Source: Cotesia glomerata (taxonomy: Eukaryota; Arthropoda; Insecta; Hymenoptera; Braconidae). From it: DNA of 64,000 bases. This document shows, in pieces, positions 27,101-38,400 of this stretch. The notes under the pieces are model-generated. The model saw nothing but the letters and a program-made list of their open reading frames with translations. It did no database searches and had not been told where the DNA came from. The stretch covers positions 28,941,152-29,005,151 of the forward strand of contig NC_058160.1 in assembly GCF_020080835.1 (NCBI RefSeq). Direction: 5' to 3'. The position numbers and the translations under genes are program-made. Numbering within the stretch: position 1 is the first letter of the stretch; every line of letters starts with the position of its first letter.

Positions 27101-28252
27101 CTTCCAATTTAAGGGACACTAATGATTTGAGAGATTCGGGTATTTCGACAACCAGCCTTTTAGATTTTCAACAACACTTGTCTAATTTAAATAATCTTAG
27201 CTACGAAGATTTTGAGCCTAGATCGAGGACTAATGATATTATGAATATTTCACCGCCTTCTGTGATAAATCAATCTCTGAATATTTCTACTAGCAGCTTT
27301 ATCAGTTGTAGAACAACTACATTCCAAGGGTCCCAAACTATATTAGATCAAGAGGTAATTTTATTTATTTTTAATATTTTTAAATAATAACTAGCAACCT
27401 TGCAATACTATGAATACTATAAATGATTAAAATTTTGCTTTATTAAATAATGAATTTTATTAAATTGCACTGTATTTTTTAAAATATTGACGTTTTTAAA
27501 GATATAAGCTCATCCCGATGATACACTCATCAAGAGCTTTCATTTGAGTACCCACATGCATTTTCATATATTTTTCATATATACATATATATAAATATAT
27601 AAAATATATGAAAAATTGATGTGGGTACTCAAATGAAAGGTCTCGATGAGAGTAATGTCGGAGTGAGCTTATATCTTTAAAAATGTCAATATTTCACAAG
27701 ATATTTGTTAAATTTCACTGTACTCTCTTAACTATTGAATTTTTTAAAGATATAAGCTCATCCCGAAGTTACACTCATCGAGGCCTTTCATTTGAGTACC
27801 CACATCAATTTTTCATATATTTTATATATTTATATATGTATATATGGAAAATATATCAAAATGCATGTGGGTACTCAAATGAAAGGTCTCGATGAATGTA
27901 ATGTCGGAGTGAGCTTATATCTTTAAAAAATTCAATAGTTCACAAGATACAAGGTCATTTCTTAATTATGTATCTAGAGATAGAGCATTTTCAAATGCAG
28001 CCTAAATATGACTATCCTGGACACAAAATTTTTCTTATTCTCTTAATATAGATAATTGCTAATTATTAATTATTTATACAGACTAGTCCACCGCCAATTC
28101 CGCCAAAAGTAAATCAAGATACTCCGTCAGCACCTTCTACCTTAGAACGGACTAATTCACGAATTCACGGAGGATCTGGCCATGTTGAAAATTACTCAGT
28201 TCCCAAATTACAAACTCTGTCTGTCGCAACTGATGGCGAGAGTACTGTATAA
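5314..28252 (+). CDS. spg: DOCK3/4-type dedicator of cytokinesis (sponge orthologue)
   Basis: Guanine nucleotide exchange factor for Rac/Rap, working with ELMO at the membrane. Fourteen coding exons: 5314-5350, 8098-8181, 8548-8741, 9123-9271, 19109-19193, 19277-19735, 19852-20151, 21107-21311, 21401-23312, 24147-24309, 24586-25023, 25560-25701, 25787-27354, 28082-28252; 1968 residues, in frame throughout. The start MWTTTKTTKYGV resembles DOCK3/4, not DOCK1/2. Domains: SH3 about 10-72; DHR1 (C2-like, phosphoinositide binding) about 370-550 with MPGDVRNDLYL just inside; helical middle; catalytic DHR2 about 1180-1590, with ANVMGG near 1523-1528 holding the family's nucleotide-sensor valine. The C-terminal tail has proline motifs (APPLPPR, PAPPAPPKR, PPPIPPK) for SH3 partners. 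Intron 4 (9272-19108) contains innexin 3 on the other strand. Confidence 0.93.
7100..7267 (+). repeat. Possible tRNA-derived SINE fragment in DOCK intron 1
   Basis: GATTCGAATCC at 7181-7191 matches the pol III B box (GGTTCGANTCC) except for one base. A GC-richer body (CCCGGGAAAACCTGG) and an ATT/GTT repeat tail follow. I could not find a convincing A box upstream, so it may be a 5'-truncated SINE or chance. Confidence 0.3.
8202..8498. repeat. MITE with ACAAGTGGG inverted ends (DOCK intron 2)
   Basis: Left end GGTAAATATTTACAAGTGGG; the right end carries the inverse, CCCACTTGTAAATAATTCC. The interior is AT-rich and self-complementary. Related copies are at 25069-25537 and 63070-63807. It nearly fills the intron. 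Confidence 0.65.
9060..9120 (+). repeat. TA repeat and long T tract before DOCK exon 4
   Basis: A TA-rich run leads into more than 30 consecutive T, broken only by an A one base before the AG that starts exon 4 at 9123. It serves as an extreme polypyrimidine tract; its exact length is prone to sequencing error. Confidence 0.7.
11142..13176 (-). CDS. Inx3: Innexin 3, gap-junction channel protein
   Basis: Four-pass membrane protein that forms invertebrate gap junctions. Coding exons on the reverse strand: 13176-13014, 12951-12527, 11811-11416, 11348-11142; 396 residues. The start MAVFGLLSAVAGF and the tail motif PSAPSTLEM are those of the Inx3 subgroup rather than ogre/Inx1 or Inx2. An in-frame TAA lies six bases upstream of the ATG. 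The signature YYQW occurs at the start of the second membrane segment (YHSYYQWVPF), and the extracellular cysteines are visible (INCIADS, NTFCW; TKCTF, DALC). All introns are GT-AG. The whole gene lies antisense inside intron 4 of the DOCK gene. An acceptor-like AG at 13185-13184 implies a further non-coding 5' exon upstream. Intron 3 shows short AT repeats; intron 2 is filled by nested repeats. Confidence 0.96.
11847..12482. repeat. Fold-back element with GGGTGTGC ends (inx3 intron 2)
   Basis: AGGGTGTGC then AATTCAACTTCCGTG at the left is repeated inverted at the right (CACGGAAGTTGAATT then GCACACCCT). Inside the ends, long arms about 11869-12000 and 12060-12170 are also inverted copies (GTTTTGTT against AACAAAAC, for example). 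A second element (12174-12455) interrupts the right arm. Confidence 0.75.
12174..12455. repeat. MITE with CACTGAGA ends, nested in the fold-back element
   Basis: CACTGAGAAAAAAAAAGT at the left, TTTTTTTTTCTCAGTG at the right. The body is AT-rich with repeated TCTTGA/TCAAGA blocks. It is wholly inside the right arm of 11847-12482, so it inserted later. Similar ends occur at 29660 and, degenerate, at 41156 and 44932. Confidence 0.7.
13184..15050. other. Non-coding part of DOCK intron 4, upstream of inx3
   Basis: AT-rich sequence with no recognisable exon. It includes a TTAGCCGAC-type MITE at 14288-14555, listed separately. It is presumably also the 5' intron of inx3. Confidence 0.4.
14288..14555. 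repeat. MITE, TTAGCCGAC subfamily
   Basis: CTAAAGTTAGCCGACGTTTT at the left and TTGTCGGCTTACTTTA at the right are inverted ends around a self-complementary AT-rich body. The members at 48826-49020 and 55332-55525 have the same ends. Confidence 0.65.
15058..15470 (-). promoter_or_regulatory. Candidate non-coding first exon and promoter of inx3
   Basis: 15200-15470 is a GC-richer island in a very AT-rich intron, with blocks such as ACGCGCGTCGCGCC and GGGCCCCACCACCCGCC. On the reverse strand a TAG-GTGAGG donor sits at 15058/15057. Paired with the acceptor just before the inx3 ATG (13183), it would give a non-coding exon and a 1.9 kb 5' intron. A frame open on the forward strand here is not similar to anything I know. 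Inferred from composition and splice sites only. Confidence 0.3.
15580..15990. repeat. Composite MITE, TTAGCAGAC family, with internal tandem units
   Basis: Begins TTAAATTAGCAGACACTTGA and ends CCAGATGTCTCTTAATTT. In between, a unit of about 120 bp containing AGGACTAGAAAA and AAAAATTGC recurs about three times. The expanded interior distinguishes it from the 170-200 bp copies. Confidence 0.55.
17560..17726. repeat. MITE, TTAGCAGAC family (diverged)
   Basis: ATACTGAAATTAACAAATTT at the left and GAAGTCTGCTAATTTCAATA at the right; AT-rich body in DOCK intron 4. Confidence 0.45.
18442..18616. repeat. MITE, TTAGCAGAC family
   Basis: ACTAAAAAGTTAGCTAATAT at the left and TATCTGCTAACTTAATTA at the right, with the usual AT-rich palindromic body. 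Another copy follows almost directly. Confidence 0.5.
18634..18815. repeat. MITE, TTAGCAGAC family
   Basis: ATTGAAATTAGCAAACACTT at the left and AAATTGTCAGATGAATTTCA at the right. It lies less than 20 bp from the previous copy and about 300 bp before DOCK exon 5. Confidence 0.5.
20186..21060 (+). repeat. Tandem fold-back element, copy A (three modules)
   Basis: Opens with CAACCTTGCAG and a perfect hairpin, GCAGTCAC-TAT-GTGACTGC (20195-20213). Three modules of about 220 bp follow, each an inverted repeat: ATATAAGCTCATC, TTTCATTTGAGTACCCACAT, a TA-rich loop, then ATGTGGGTACTCAAATGAAA and GATGAGCTTATAT. The element closes with a block containing TATGTATCTAGAGATA or close variants. It fills most of DOCK intron 7. 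Other copies: 27393-28009, 30023-30650 and, inverted, 60220-60780. No protein is encoded. Confidence 0.75.
23440..23950 (-). repeat. LINE-like fragment in DOCK intron 9
   Basis: Shares TTTGAAAAGAAACGCC, a GTAGAATGTTTAGTTAATATT block and TTAAGAGATTTGAGAGAAGA with 3200-3362. Here the blocks are separated by about 350 bp of unrelated sequence. On the reverse strand it looks like a truncated 3' end with a TAAA-type tail. Confidence 0.4.
25069..25537. repeat. MITE with degenerate ACAAGTGGG ends (DOCK intron 11)
   Basis: The right end GACTCCACTTATAAATACTT matches the ACAAGTGGG family; the left end is eroded but shares the TTTTGGCCATA block. Interior holds the family's self-complementary CACAATTTT/AAAATTGTG arms. 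Confidence 0.5.
27393..28009 (+). repeat. Tandem fold-back element, copy B (two modules)
   Basis: Starts AGCAACCTTGCA (terminal hairpin decayed), carries two 220 bp inverted-repeat modules, and ends with TATGTATCTAGAGATAGAGC and AAATGCAGCCTAAATA. It occupies almost all of the last DOCK intron. Confidence 0.7.
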
Positions 28253-29411
28253 ATAAAAAAAAAAAAAAAATCATTTAATTAATAAGAATGAAATCTCATC
28301 CTAGTCTTAGCATTAGTTATTACTATTAATTATTATTCTATTTATAATTATATAATTAATATTTTAACATCGTATACTGAAAGGAAGAATATGTATTTAT
28401 GTATTTTTTAACTATCGTGGGATTAACTCCTTTTAATATGAAAAAAAAATATATATATTATCTGAAATTTTTATTTGCTGCCAGAGATTAAGACAATAGA
28501 TTTTACTTCAAGTTAGATTAATTCAATGCTCCGCTACGGCCGCTTGTGGTAAATTGATCATTAATAATTATGTTTAAAACAATTTTTTTTAATTCAAAAA
28601 TGCGCTGTCAGATTTTTTTAAAATAGTATTTTTTAACAAACATATTTATACAAGAAAATTTTTTAGAAGTAGCTTGTATACAAAATTATTTATATAATAT
28701 ATATATTATTAATAAAAGGGTCAATGTATTAAAATAATGAATAATTATAAGATTGATATATATAAATTATGTATTTTGTCATCATATTTCTTCGTATAAA
28801 TATATACAAAAATTTGAGTATTATCTTGTGTAGACATTAATTTTTACGTCACATAAAATTTGTATAAAAAATTAAAAAAAAAAAAATGGAATGTTTTACA
28901 TTGCACAATAAGATACATTACAATAACAATAATAATAATTATTAAGTACATAGTTTATAAAATAGTACGACATAAGTATAAATGATAAATAAAATGAGCA
29001 AGAGATCATTATTTCCGGGTATAATTGATTATTCAGTCGTAACAATCATCGCGTTTATATAATAATAATAATTATTATTTAAAAAAATTGACAATTGACA
29101 TAATGAACCCGGTATAATAAATATTTATCAAAAGCTATTACATCGAATTAAATAATTAATTATTTTAGGCATATTAACAGGCACTCACACATACAAACTT
29201 ATCAATTATTACTATATTATTTAATAGTAAACATATATAGTCATGGCCACGGCTAAAAATAATTGAAAATTTTAATACACTATTTATTACAATTTAAATA
29301 TATAAAATTTATAAATATTTATATTTATATTTTAGATTTTAGATTTTATGAAAATGATTATTATATCTAAGGTATTTATTTTGTACGTTATTTTCTTGTA
29401 GACGGAGTCCT
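28253..29411. other. Convergent 3' regions of DOCK and Flamingo genes
   Basis: AT-rich non-coding spacer between two genes that point at each other. AATAAA hexamers occur on the forward strand right after the DOCK stop and again near 28712 and 28986. On the reverse strand one occurs at 29380-29375, shortly after the predicted Flamingo stop. No coding frame is convincing. Confidence 0.5.
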
Positions 29412-29442
29412 TCAAACGGGTGTCTCGGCGTTAATATCCTTC
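29412..29442 (-). CDS. Predicted terminal exon of Flamingo with PDZ-ligand-like end
   Basis: Exon 1 can splice at GA-GTAAGT (30879/30878) to a TTTACAG acceptor at 29444-29443. The joined frame replaces the TAA and adds KDINAETPV before TGA at 29414-29412. ETPV fits a class I PDZ ligand (S/T-x-V at the carboxy end). Unspliced transcripts would end in TETE. Inferred from frame and splice sites. Confidence 0.6.
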
Positions 29443-32400
29443 CTGTAAATGCATAAGGATACTTTATTTAATTTTGTGTAATAATATTCTTAACTCAATA
29501 TTATTGAATAAGGGTATTATGGGGTTAATATAATAATGTATTAATAATCTCACCTCTTCGCTGTTTTATTAATTTTGTTAATTTGAATCCAATAAAAGTT
29601 ACCATCACCAAAGAGTAAGCAGAAATCAGAAAATATATTTATTATTATTATTATTTACACACTGAGAGAAAAAATTTCTTTTGAAAAAAATAAACTTTTT
29701 TGTAAAAAATTAATTTGTTGGGAATTTTTAAAAATTTTATTTCTTCTTTGAAGAAATAACAATTTTTTTCAAAATAATTTTCTTGAAAAAATTTTCAATA
29801 TTTAAAAAAATAAACAAATTTTTGATAAAAATTCTTAAGTTGTCTAACTAAAATTGTTTTTTTTTTAATTTAGAAAATTTTTTTCCAACAAGAAAATTAT
29901 TTAGAAAAAAATAGTTATTTCTTCAGGGAAGAAATAAAATTTCCAACAAATTAATTTTTTCACAAAAAGATTTATGAAAATTTAGTTAGCCAACATCTAA
30001 AAATTTTTATAATTTTTTTACTAACAACCTTGCAGTCACTATGTGACTGCTGTACTTGTGAACTATAAATAAATAAAATTTTTCTTTAATGAATAATGAA
30101 TTTTGTTAAATTGCACTGTACTTTCTTAACTATTGACGTTTTTAAAGATATAAGCTAATCTCGACGTTACACTCATCAAGAGCTTTCATTTGAGTACCCA
30201 CATGCATTTTGATATATTTTTCATATATATAAATATATAAAATATATGAAAAATTGATGTGGGTACTCAAATGAAAGGCCTCGATGAGTGTAACATCAGG
30301 ATGAGCTTATATCTTTAAAAATATCAATATTTCACAAGATATTTGTTAAATTGCACTGTATTTTTTTAACTATTGACGTTTTTAAAGATATAAGCTAATC
30401 TCGACGTTACACTCATCAAGAGCTTTCATTTGAGTACCCACATGCATTTTTGATATATTTTTCATATATACATATATATAATATATATAAATATATGAAA
30501 AATTGATGTGGGTACTCAAATGAAAGGTCTCGATGAGTGTAACATCAAGATGAGCTTATATCTTTAAAAATGTCAATAGTTCACAAGATACAAGGTCATT
30601 TCTCAATTATGTATCTAGAGATAGAGAATTTTCAAATGCAGCCTAAATACATATAGATTATTAAAAAAATTATTAAAAAAAATTTTCATTAGTAAAAAAC
30701 TTGAAAAACTATTAGTGCATTTAAAAAAAAATTTTTAGTTTTAATTTAATAAACCATAAATAGTCAAAAAGTTAAAAAAAAGTCGGCTAACTGTATCATA
30801 AAAAATTAATTTTTTTGAAAAATAAATTTTTTCTCTGCAATTATAAAAAAAACTTAAAAAAAATATAATATGACTTACTCAGTCTCAGTGATAGTCTGTT
30901 CATAATGTTGCTGTTGTTGTTGTTGTTGTTGCTGTAACAGTTGTTGCTGCTGCTGTTGTTGTAACTGATGATGATGTCTCAAAGCAGCTAATTCATTGCT
31001 ATGATGAAGATCGTGAGTCAACGAACTGGATAATATTCTTCCGGTGATCGGTAAAATGTACTCGGGCATATCTTCAAGCACAGTTGGTGTAATTTTCCCT
31101 CTTTTCAAACTACCGTATCTATCAACCGCGTTTAGATTATCGTGCAGTGAACCATGAAGACTTTGACTCTGGCCGCGTTTCAAACTTCCGTATCTCTCCG
31201 ATCCACTGTGATTATCTTGATTTGAATTATGCGAATGATGGCTCAAACTGGAACCAAGAATCCTCGATGACATTGATAATAAGTATGGAGTCGGTGAAAC
31301 TGTATGATCCTCTTCAGCTGTATAAGGAAATAGATACTTCTCTCCTCCTCCTCCTCCTCCTCCTCCTCCACTATAACTCCCACCAATATGATTGTAATTT
31401 TGATTAGAAGAAATTTTATCCTCACCCTCAGAATAATTATTATCATGTTCACCCGCGCCTCCAAATTTTAACGGAGAACTGATATCATCCGGAGGATAAG
31501 GCAAAGGATTTGGACTTGAAGTTTTATTAGAAGCAATTTCATTGTCTGAAATTGTCCCACCGGACCATTGGCTGCTGCGAATATCAATATTAGTCGGCAA
31601 ATACGCCTCAGGTAATTGCGAGCTCCACCTTGGAGCGTAAATTGGTTTTATATTTGGAAACAAATCAGTATTTGAGCAAAGAATATTTAAATGATCAGTA
31701 CCACTGCCATTGTCACCAACTAATGAATTTTGCTGATGAATATTTGGCAAATAATTGTGCGTAACTTGTTGCTGCTGTTGAGTAGACACTCCAACAGTTT
31801 TTAATCCTATTTTTCTTTTATTATTTTTATTATTAATATTATTACTATCAGTCCCAGTAGGATTAGAAGTTACATCATCATCATCAGAACTGTGAGAGCT
31901 AGCAAGATCCAGACTTCTTCCAGCACTGCCACGACCTCCAGTGGTATCATCATCATTGTGCGAACCATCCGATTCATCAGATTCAGAATCACGTCTTGAA
32001 TTACGTAAGATTATTTTATTACTGTTCCTATTAGGATTATTCACTGAAGAATGTTGAGTATTTCTATTTTTTTTACTGCGAGTTGAAGACATCATATAAG
32101 GATCACGATCACTGTTGTAATTGCTCGTTGAAGTGGAAGTATGTCTTAAGTGGACATCACTGCGATAAGGACTTGATCCCGTTTTATTGGTGCTTCTTGA
32201 AGTGGTGCTACTAGTTGATACTCCAACGTGAACCCTTCTGCAAGTTCCAGTTGTTGTCCCGACATTTGTAATCATACCACTGCCATTAGAAATGTAATTA
32301 GAATTATAAGCCAGAGCTGAGCGAGATTGTCCATTAATATTTTGGCTGCTGCTTCCATTGACCATCATGCTGCTTTCTAATAATGGTGATTTTTTACCAA

Positions 32401-35400
32401 AGCATCTCAATAAACTAAGGTAAAAATTTCTTCTTACTCGTCCATTTATGAAGCAATATCCAATTAAGCTAAATGAAGAGTGTACTACTATTGATACGCT
32501 CAATAAATATGACAAAATAGGAGAATTTTCGGAAGCACTTAGCACAGCAAGTGTCCAAGTGGCTCCCAGTAGTGGTAATGATGCAACAGATAGCCATAAT
32601 AATGTTCTTAAATTACCAAATCCCATAATATGTTCCTTTAATGTAAATGCTGCTTTTACTGATATTATTAATATCAAAAAATTAATCACAACTGCTAGAC
32701 ATATTGGTCCGATTAATGACCAGACAACTGTCTCATAAATTGACAACCAGCAGAAATAAAAATTGCCGTATTGATCTGCCCGGACACCTATTGTCAGACC
32801 AACAATTATAGCTGGGATTGCGTAACCAATTGTGTAATAAAATCGCATCTGTCCATGATTAACATCACGCATTTCAGTTAACATTCGGTACAGATGAATA
32901 GAGTCAACTAAAGTCCAAGCAAATGCACTCAGCCATGAATAATGCAAGCCAATGGCTGTTAATTTACAAGTAAATTCATTGGAAACTAATGGACTTCTTG
33001 CTTTTAATGCTATTAAGTACAATAATTCACCCATAAATACGCAAAGTACTAAATTTTTGTGAATACTGTTTGAATTTGTTGCACTTCCGCGAATTAATGT
33101 TAATATTAATAATGCTGAGAGTAATAAGGGTAGTGAAAGCATAAATGCACTGTAACTTGTTACATCTTCTAGTAATGATGGCTCGGGTACATACTCAAGA
33201 TCAAGTACGTCTGTTAATACAGCAAACGTTGCTAATTGAAGATTCTTAACTTGTAAAATCACACCTTGACAAGAACAATTAATCATTTTACGACGTTCCA
33301 AGTTGTTGTTGTTGTTGTTATTATCGGGATTTAAATAATAATAATCAATTGTCGAGTCATCAATATCTGTTGTACAACCAATTCTGCTCCATTCTCCAGA
33401 ATTACGCGCTGTGCTCCAATGAACGCACTGAGGATTTATTCTTATTTTAGTACCATCATCTTCACTTATCCAAAGTTGAATTTGTACTGGAGATTGAGGA
33501 TTGTTGGATAATAATTTTGTACCATTGTCTGAAGGTATTAATATTGAAATTGTTATTACAGGAGATCCGACAGCAACTTCTACGCCCCATCTTACATTAA
33601 CAGAATCGTCAAATTTTTTAGGCAACAAACTTCCCAATTCTTTGTACTGTACATAACTCAGTACAGCTTTCTCATTATTATCTTCATTTTCATTATTTTT
33701 TATCTCTCCAGGACTGACTCCTTTTATACCCAGTAAACTTAAAGGTACTCTTATTTTAGAATAAGGATCAAAACGTCGTGGATCAGCAATGTAATTATTG
33801 TACTTTGGGAAACTAATGTAAGATTCTAGGTGAGTTGGTGTTGATAAAAATGATGAAGTGTCAGGTAAGATAACTTTTTTGTCTATTTCTTCAATAGCAG
33901 ATTTAAATATTTCACCATTATTTACTGTAGATTCATATCCAAACAAACTTTCAGATGTAACAGTGTCCATTCCCATTATTACAAAAGGATCAACGACTTC
34001 AAACGGATCTGTAAAAGTATTGTGCTGTGAATTAGTTAATATTTTTAAATACCTAGCCATTGCATCAAGTATCTTATCAGTACTATCACCATTTAACTCC
34101 TCAATTCTCAGCCAAGTGTCTTTATATTTTTTATTAAGAATTCCTCCGGCAATTCCAACTAAATTAGGTACATAATCTTTATCTTGATTGTGAGTAAGAT
34201 GCAAATCAGCTTGACTTTCTTCATACTTAAGTAACAACTTAAACAATGATTCCGCTATAAGTACATCCGCGCCATACATATTTTTAATATTTTTAACCGC
34301 AAAATTAAGATCACGCGCTATTTTAACCGCAATATCCCGATTTAGTATCATTTCTGAATTTTCAATAGCCGCTAGATTATATCTTTGCTGGATAAATATA
34401 TCCGATGTGCAATTAAATAAATCTGGCGATTGCCACCCACCAGATTCGCTATCACACTGTCTAGAAGCCATACCTTGAGCAGTACCAGGACAGTTTTCAA
34501 AAACCACAACAACCACAGGAGAATCTCCCGTTTTATTAAACAAAGTTTGCGGCCACCATAATCCCCCAGCGTATGACTTAGGACAGCCATTATAAATAAC
34601 TTGGCACCCAGTTGAAGTAACTTCTGCATAAGGATTAGCACAATCCGTACAAGCGCGACCAATAACACCTTCTAAACACCTGCATTGTCCAGTAACAGGA
34701 TCACAACGTGGTCCGCGACTCCCAACTGTGTAACAATTACAAGGTATGCATTGATCTTTTTCACCATTTGGCGGCTGATAGTGATTTTTTTTACAGTAAC
34801 ATTCTCCATTTGTTTTATTACAAGACGGATCGTAGCCTTTTGACTCATCACAGTAACAAGGACCACACACTGGAGAACCCCACCAGGTTGTTGGACATGA
34901 TTGGTCAACTCTTACTTCACAATACTCTCCAGTATATTCTTCACTGTTGCATTGACATTTATACCCGCGCTTTGAACTGTTTTCTTCTAGACAAATTCCT
35001 GAATCACTGTGACAAGGATTGATGTCACAAATAGCTTCGCAATGTTCTCCAACATACCCAGGGTCGCATACGCACTCGCTGGCTTGCCATTTTTTAATAC
35101 AGCTTGATTTTTCAGGACACTTTACGCTGCATTCACTATCATCTGTGCAACCAATTCCAATATTTTCCTGGACTGTAGGACGTTGTAAAATACTTTGATT
35201 GGTACCAATACGCAAATCTTGAATACATCCTTCATAAAATTGTAATTCACCAATTCCAGAAGAAATAATTGTATTGGTATTAGCAGTAGTAGTACTGCTG
35301 CTGCTGCTGCTGCTGCTACTTACAATTGACTGATCTGGTCCGCCTAATAATATTCTTCCCACATACAATCCTTGAAGCTTAGCTGGCAGTGATGATATTA

Positions 35401-38400
35401 ATGGATTATTTCGGTAATTAATATCCAAAGATACTAAACCAGTTTGCCAAATAATTTCAATTCTCTGCCACTCGCCATTATTAATCGGCACTTTTGTTTT
35501 TATTATTTCAATTCCATCTAACGAAGTTGCTAATTTTCCATCTTTTAAATAAAACAATGCTGAACTATTTTGTCCTATTTGGATGTTCATAATAAAAGAA
35601 TTAACAGCTCTCGTACGTAAGCTAAAAGCAGTCATCCAAGGTAATTGAATTGGTCTTAACAGTGGATTAAAGCTTAATAAGCCATCTCCGTGAAATCGCC
35701 AAGGTTTGCTTATTTCTTCACTGCATTGTGGACCGGAAAAACCTTCCTGGCACTCACATATATACCCCGACCAAATTTCACGACATTTTCCATTATTATT
35801 GCACGGAGAAGATAAACAAAATTCATATTTTTCAGGACATCCGACAATTGTTCCATTATCTGCAACATATGAATTTAAATCAATGAATTTGTAGTCAATA
35901 TATAGGTCACTTATGCAGCCTATAAAGTCTTTATTTGTGATTTGAAAGTCAGAGGGGATAGATGGTAATCCTCCTAGTTGCATTGGTCCAGTGAGATCTA
36001 GAAAACGGTGACAAGTTTCTGTGATTAAATTGCAACGTGGTTCAAGAATTTGTTCACCTGTACCAGCACAGGACCATTTATCACCTAGTTTTTTACCGTA
36101 ATGCAATGCTAATCCAATATCACAATCATCTATTGTTATTGTAACAGTACGATTGATGTAATTAACATTAACAGTGTGCCACTGTCCATCAGAAACTCCA
36201 CCGGGAATAGCAGCAGTTGCTCTTGTTATTTTATCACCCAGTGAAAAACTAAATTGTAACTCTGAATTTATTATTTCTAACGCTATAAAATCATGCTTTT
36301 CATTGTAACGTCCATTGTAAAGTAGTAACCCTTGTGAAGATTCTGTTGCAAATTTTAATTTGATATTTAAACGATGTCGTTGTTTAAGTGACGGAAATGT
36401 TAAGAATGTTGATGGTCCAAAACTACGAGCTCGTAGTTCACAAAATTGCGTTACAGTATTTAAAGGAATAATTGGACAAGATTCACATGTAAAACCACCG
36501 TCTAATTTGTCTATACATTTAGCATTATTTTTACATACATTATAATTATTATTATCCGTCGTATGAGATGCAGCACAAATATTACTTTGATTCAATGATA
36601 ATTGACAATTATCACCAGTGTAATTATCATCACAAATACAAGTATAGCCACCTTCTTTACGTTTACAAGTCCCACCATTTTTACAAGGATTTGAAAAGCA
36701 TAAATTAACTTCCATGTCACATAAATATGATTCTTTGCTTCCAGTAAATCCACGAGGACACTGACATGAAAATGTTGTGACTGGATAAATAGGACGAAAT
36801 AATATTGTGTTGCTAGTTGCAAATCCTGAAGCATTGCCGAATTTTAACACAGTAATACAATCTTCAAAATTTAAACACGGCTCACGTACACAGAGATTGT
36901 CATCAAATGGTAGGACTACAAGAGTTGATAATCTTGCTAAAATTCCACGATTTAAATAAACTCGCTCTTGAAGATACTGAGATGTATAAAATTCATCAAT
37001 ATTACCAGGTTCAACTTTCCGCGCTGAAAAGCTGACATTTAATATTTTTCCATTAACGTCAGTATCCTGCTGCACGCTGAATATAAATATATTTTCACGA
37101 GGGCATGGTATTATTGCAGCTAGACCATCAATGAAATAATTTAACAATGGTGATAAAAATGCTTCAACAGTCATATCATCGAGCCTTACTGTTATTGAAT
37201 TATACAAAATTTTATCTGTTATTAATCTTACAGATAAAGTCATAGTTGCTTTAACTTGATTAACTCCATCACTAACAGACACTTCCATCGTAGCTATTCT
37301 CGGTACATTTGTATTTAATTGCGGTGATAAAATTATTTCACCAGTTGTTTTATTAAGTGTTATTAAATTAGCATTATTACCAGATAATATATTGTAATAA
37401 AGTTTATCAGTAACATCAGCATCTACTGCAGGAATTTTTCCAATAGATTTTGTCGGAAAAAAATCTTTAAAATTATTAAATATTATTTGAAAGTCTTTTA
37501 ATACTGGTGCGTTGTCATTAATATCAGTAATCATGATTTGTACCAGTACATCAGAGCGTAATGGTGGAGAAGCAGCACGTACAAATATTTCATATTTTTT
37601 TTTCTGCGATTCATAATCTAGTTCTTCAAGTGTTATCAATTCAGCTCTATCAGAACCCGGACGAGTGTTTAATGTAAAACTATTAGCATCCTCTCCTCCA
37701 ATAATAGAATACTGAACAACAGCATTTAAACCTTCATCCGGATCATGGGCGTAAATTTCACCGACAGTTGAACCAATTGGTGAGTTTTCAGGTATGTATA
37801 ATATTATTTTATCACTTTCAAATGCCGGAGGTGAATCATTAACGTCCTCTATTTTAATTATAATAGGTACTATTGAAGAAAGTGCAGGAATTCCCCTATC
37901 AACAGCCATTGCTTTAAGAGTATACCTCATAACAGATTCACGATCTAGTTGCTTAGCTGTCCTTACAATGCCAGTCGTTGAATCAATAGCAAACGCACCA
38001 TCTCCATCATCATCAAGCGTGTATCTAACTCGTCCATTTAATCCCTGATCAGCATCAGTCGCTGATACACGAACGACAGATGTACCAACTAACACATCTT
38101 CTGGAACAGTACCAGTATATTGAGCAGCTTCAAACACTGGTGGGTTATCATTGACATCTGTTACAGAGATTTCAACGTCTGTAGTATCAGAAAGTCCTGG
38201 AACACCACCATCCTTAGCAGTGACTGTTAATAAATACCCAGAAGTTCGTTCTCGGTCTAAAGGACGTGTTGTTGTTATAGCTCCTGTTTGTGGATTTATT
38301 GTAAATTCACTGTTGTCATTATTTTTATTATTACCGTCATCATCATCACTGTCAGTACCTAAGCTGTATGTTACTTGTGCATTTTGTCCCACGTCTGAAT

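Larger units (their letters stand above)
29660..30838. repeat. CACTGAGA-type element split by later insertions
   Basis: Starts CACTGAGAGAAAAAATTTC, and its right end (AAATAAATTTTTTCTCTGCA) is an imperfect inverse. Between them lie a TTAGCC-type MITE (29984-30795) and, inside that, fold-back copy C (30023-30650). Together they make up most of the predicted last intron of Flamingo. Confidence 0.5.
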
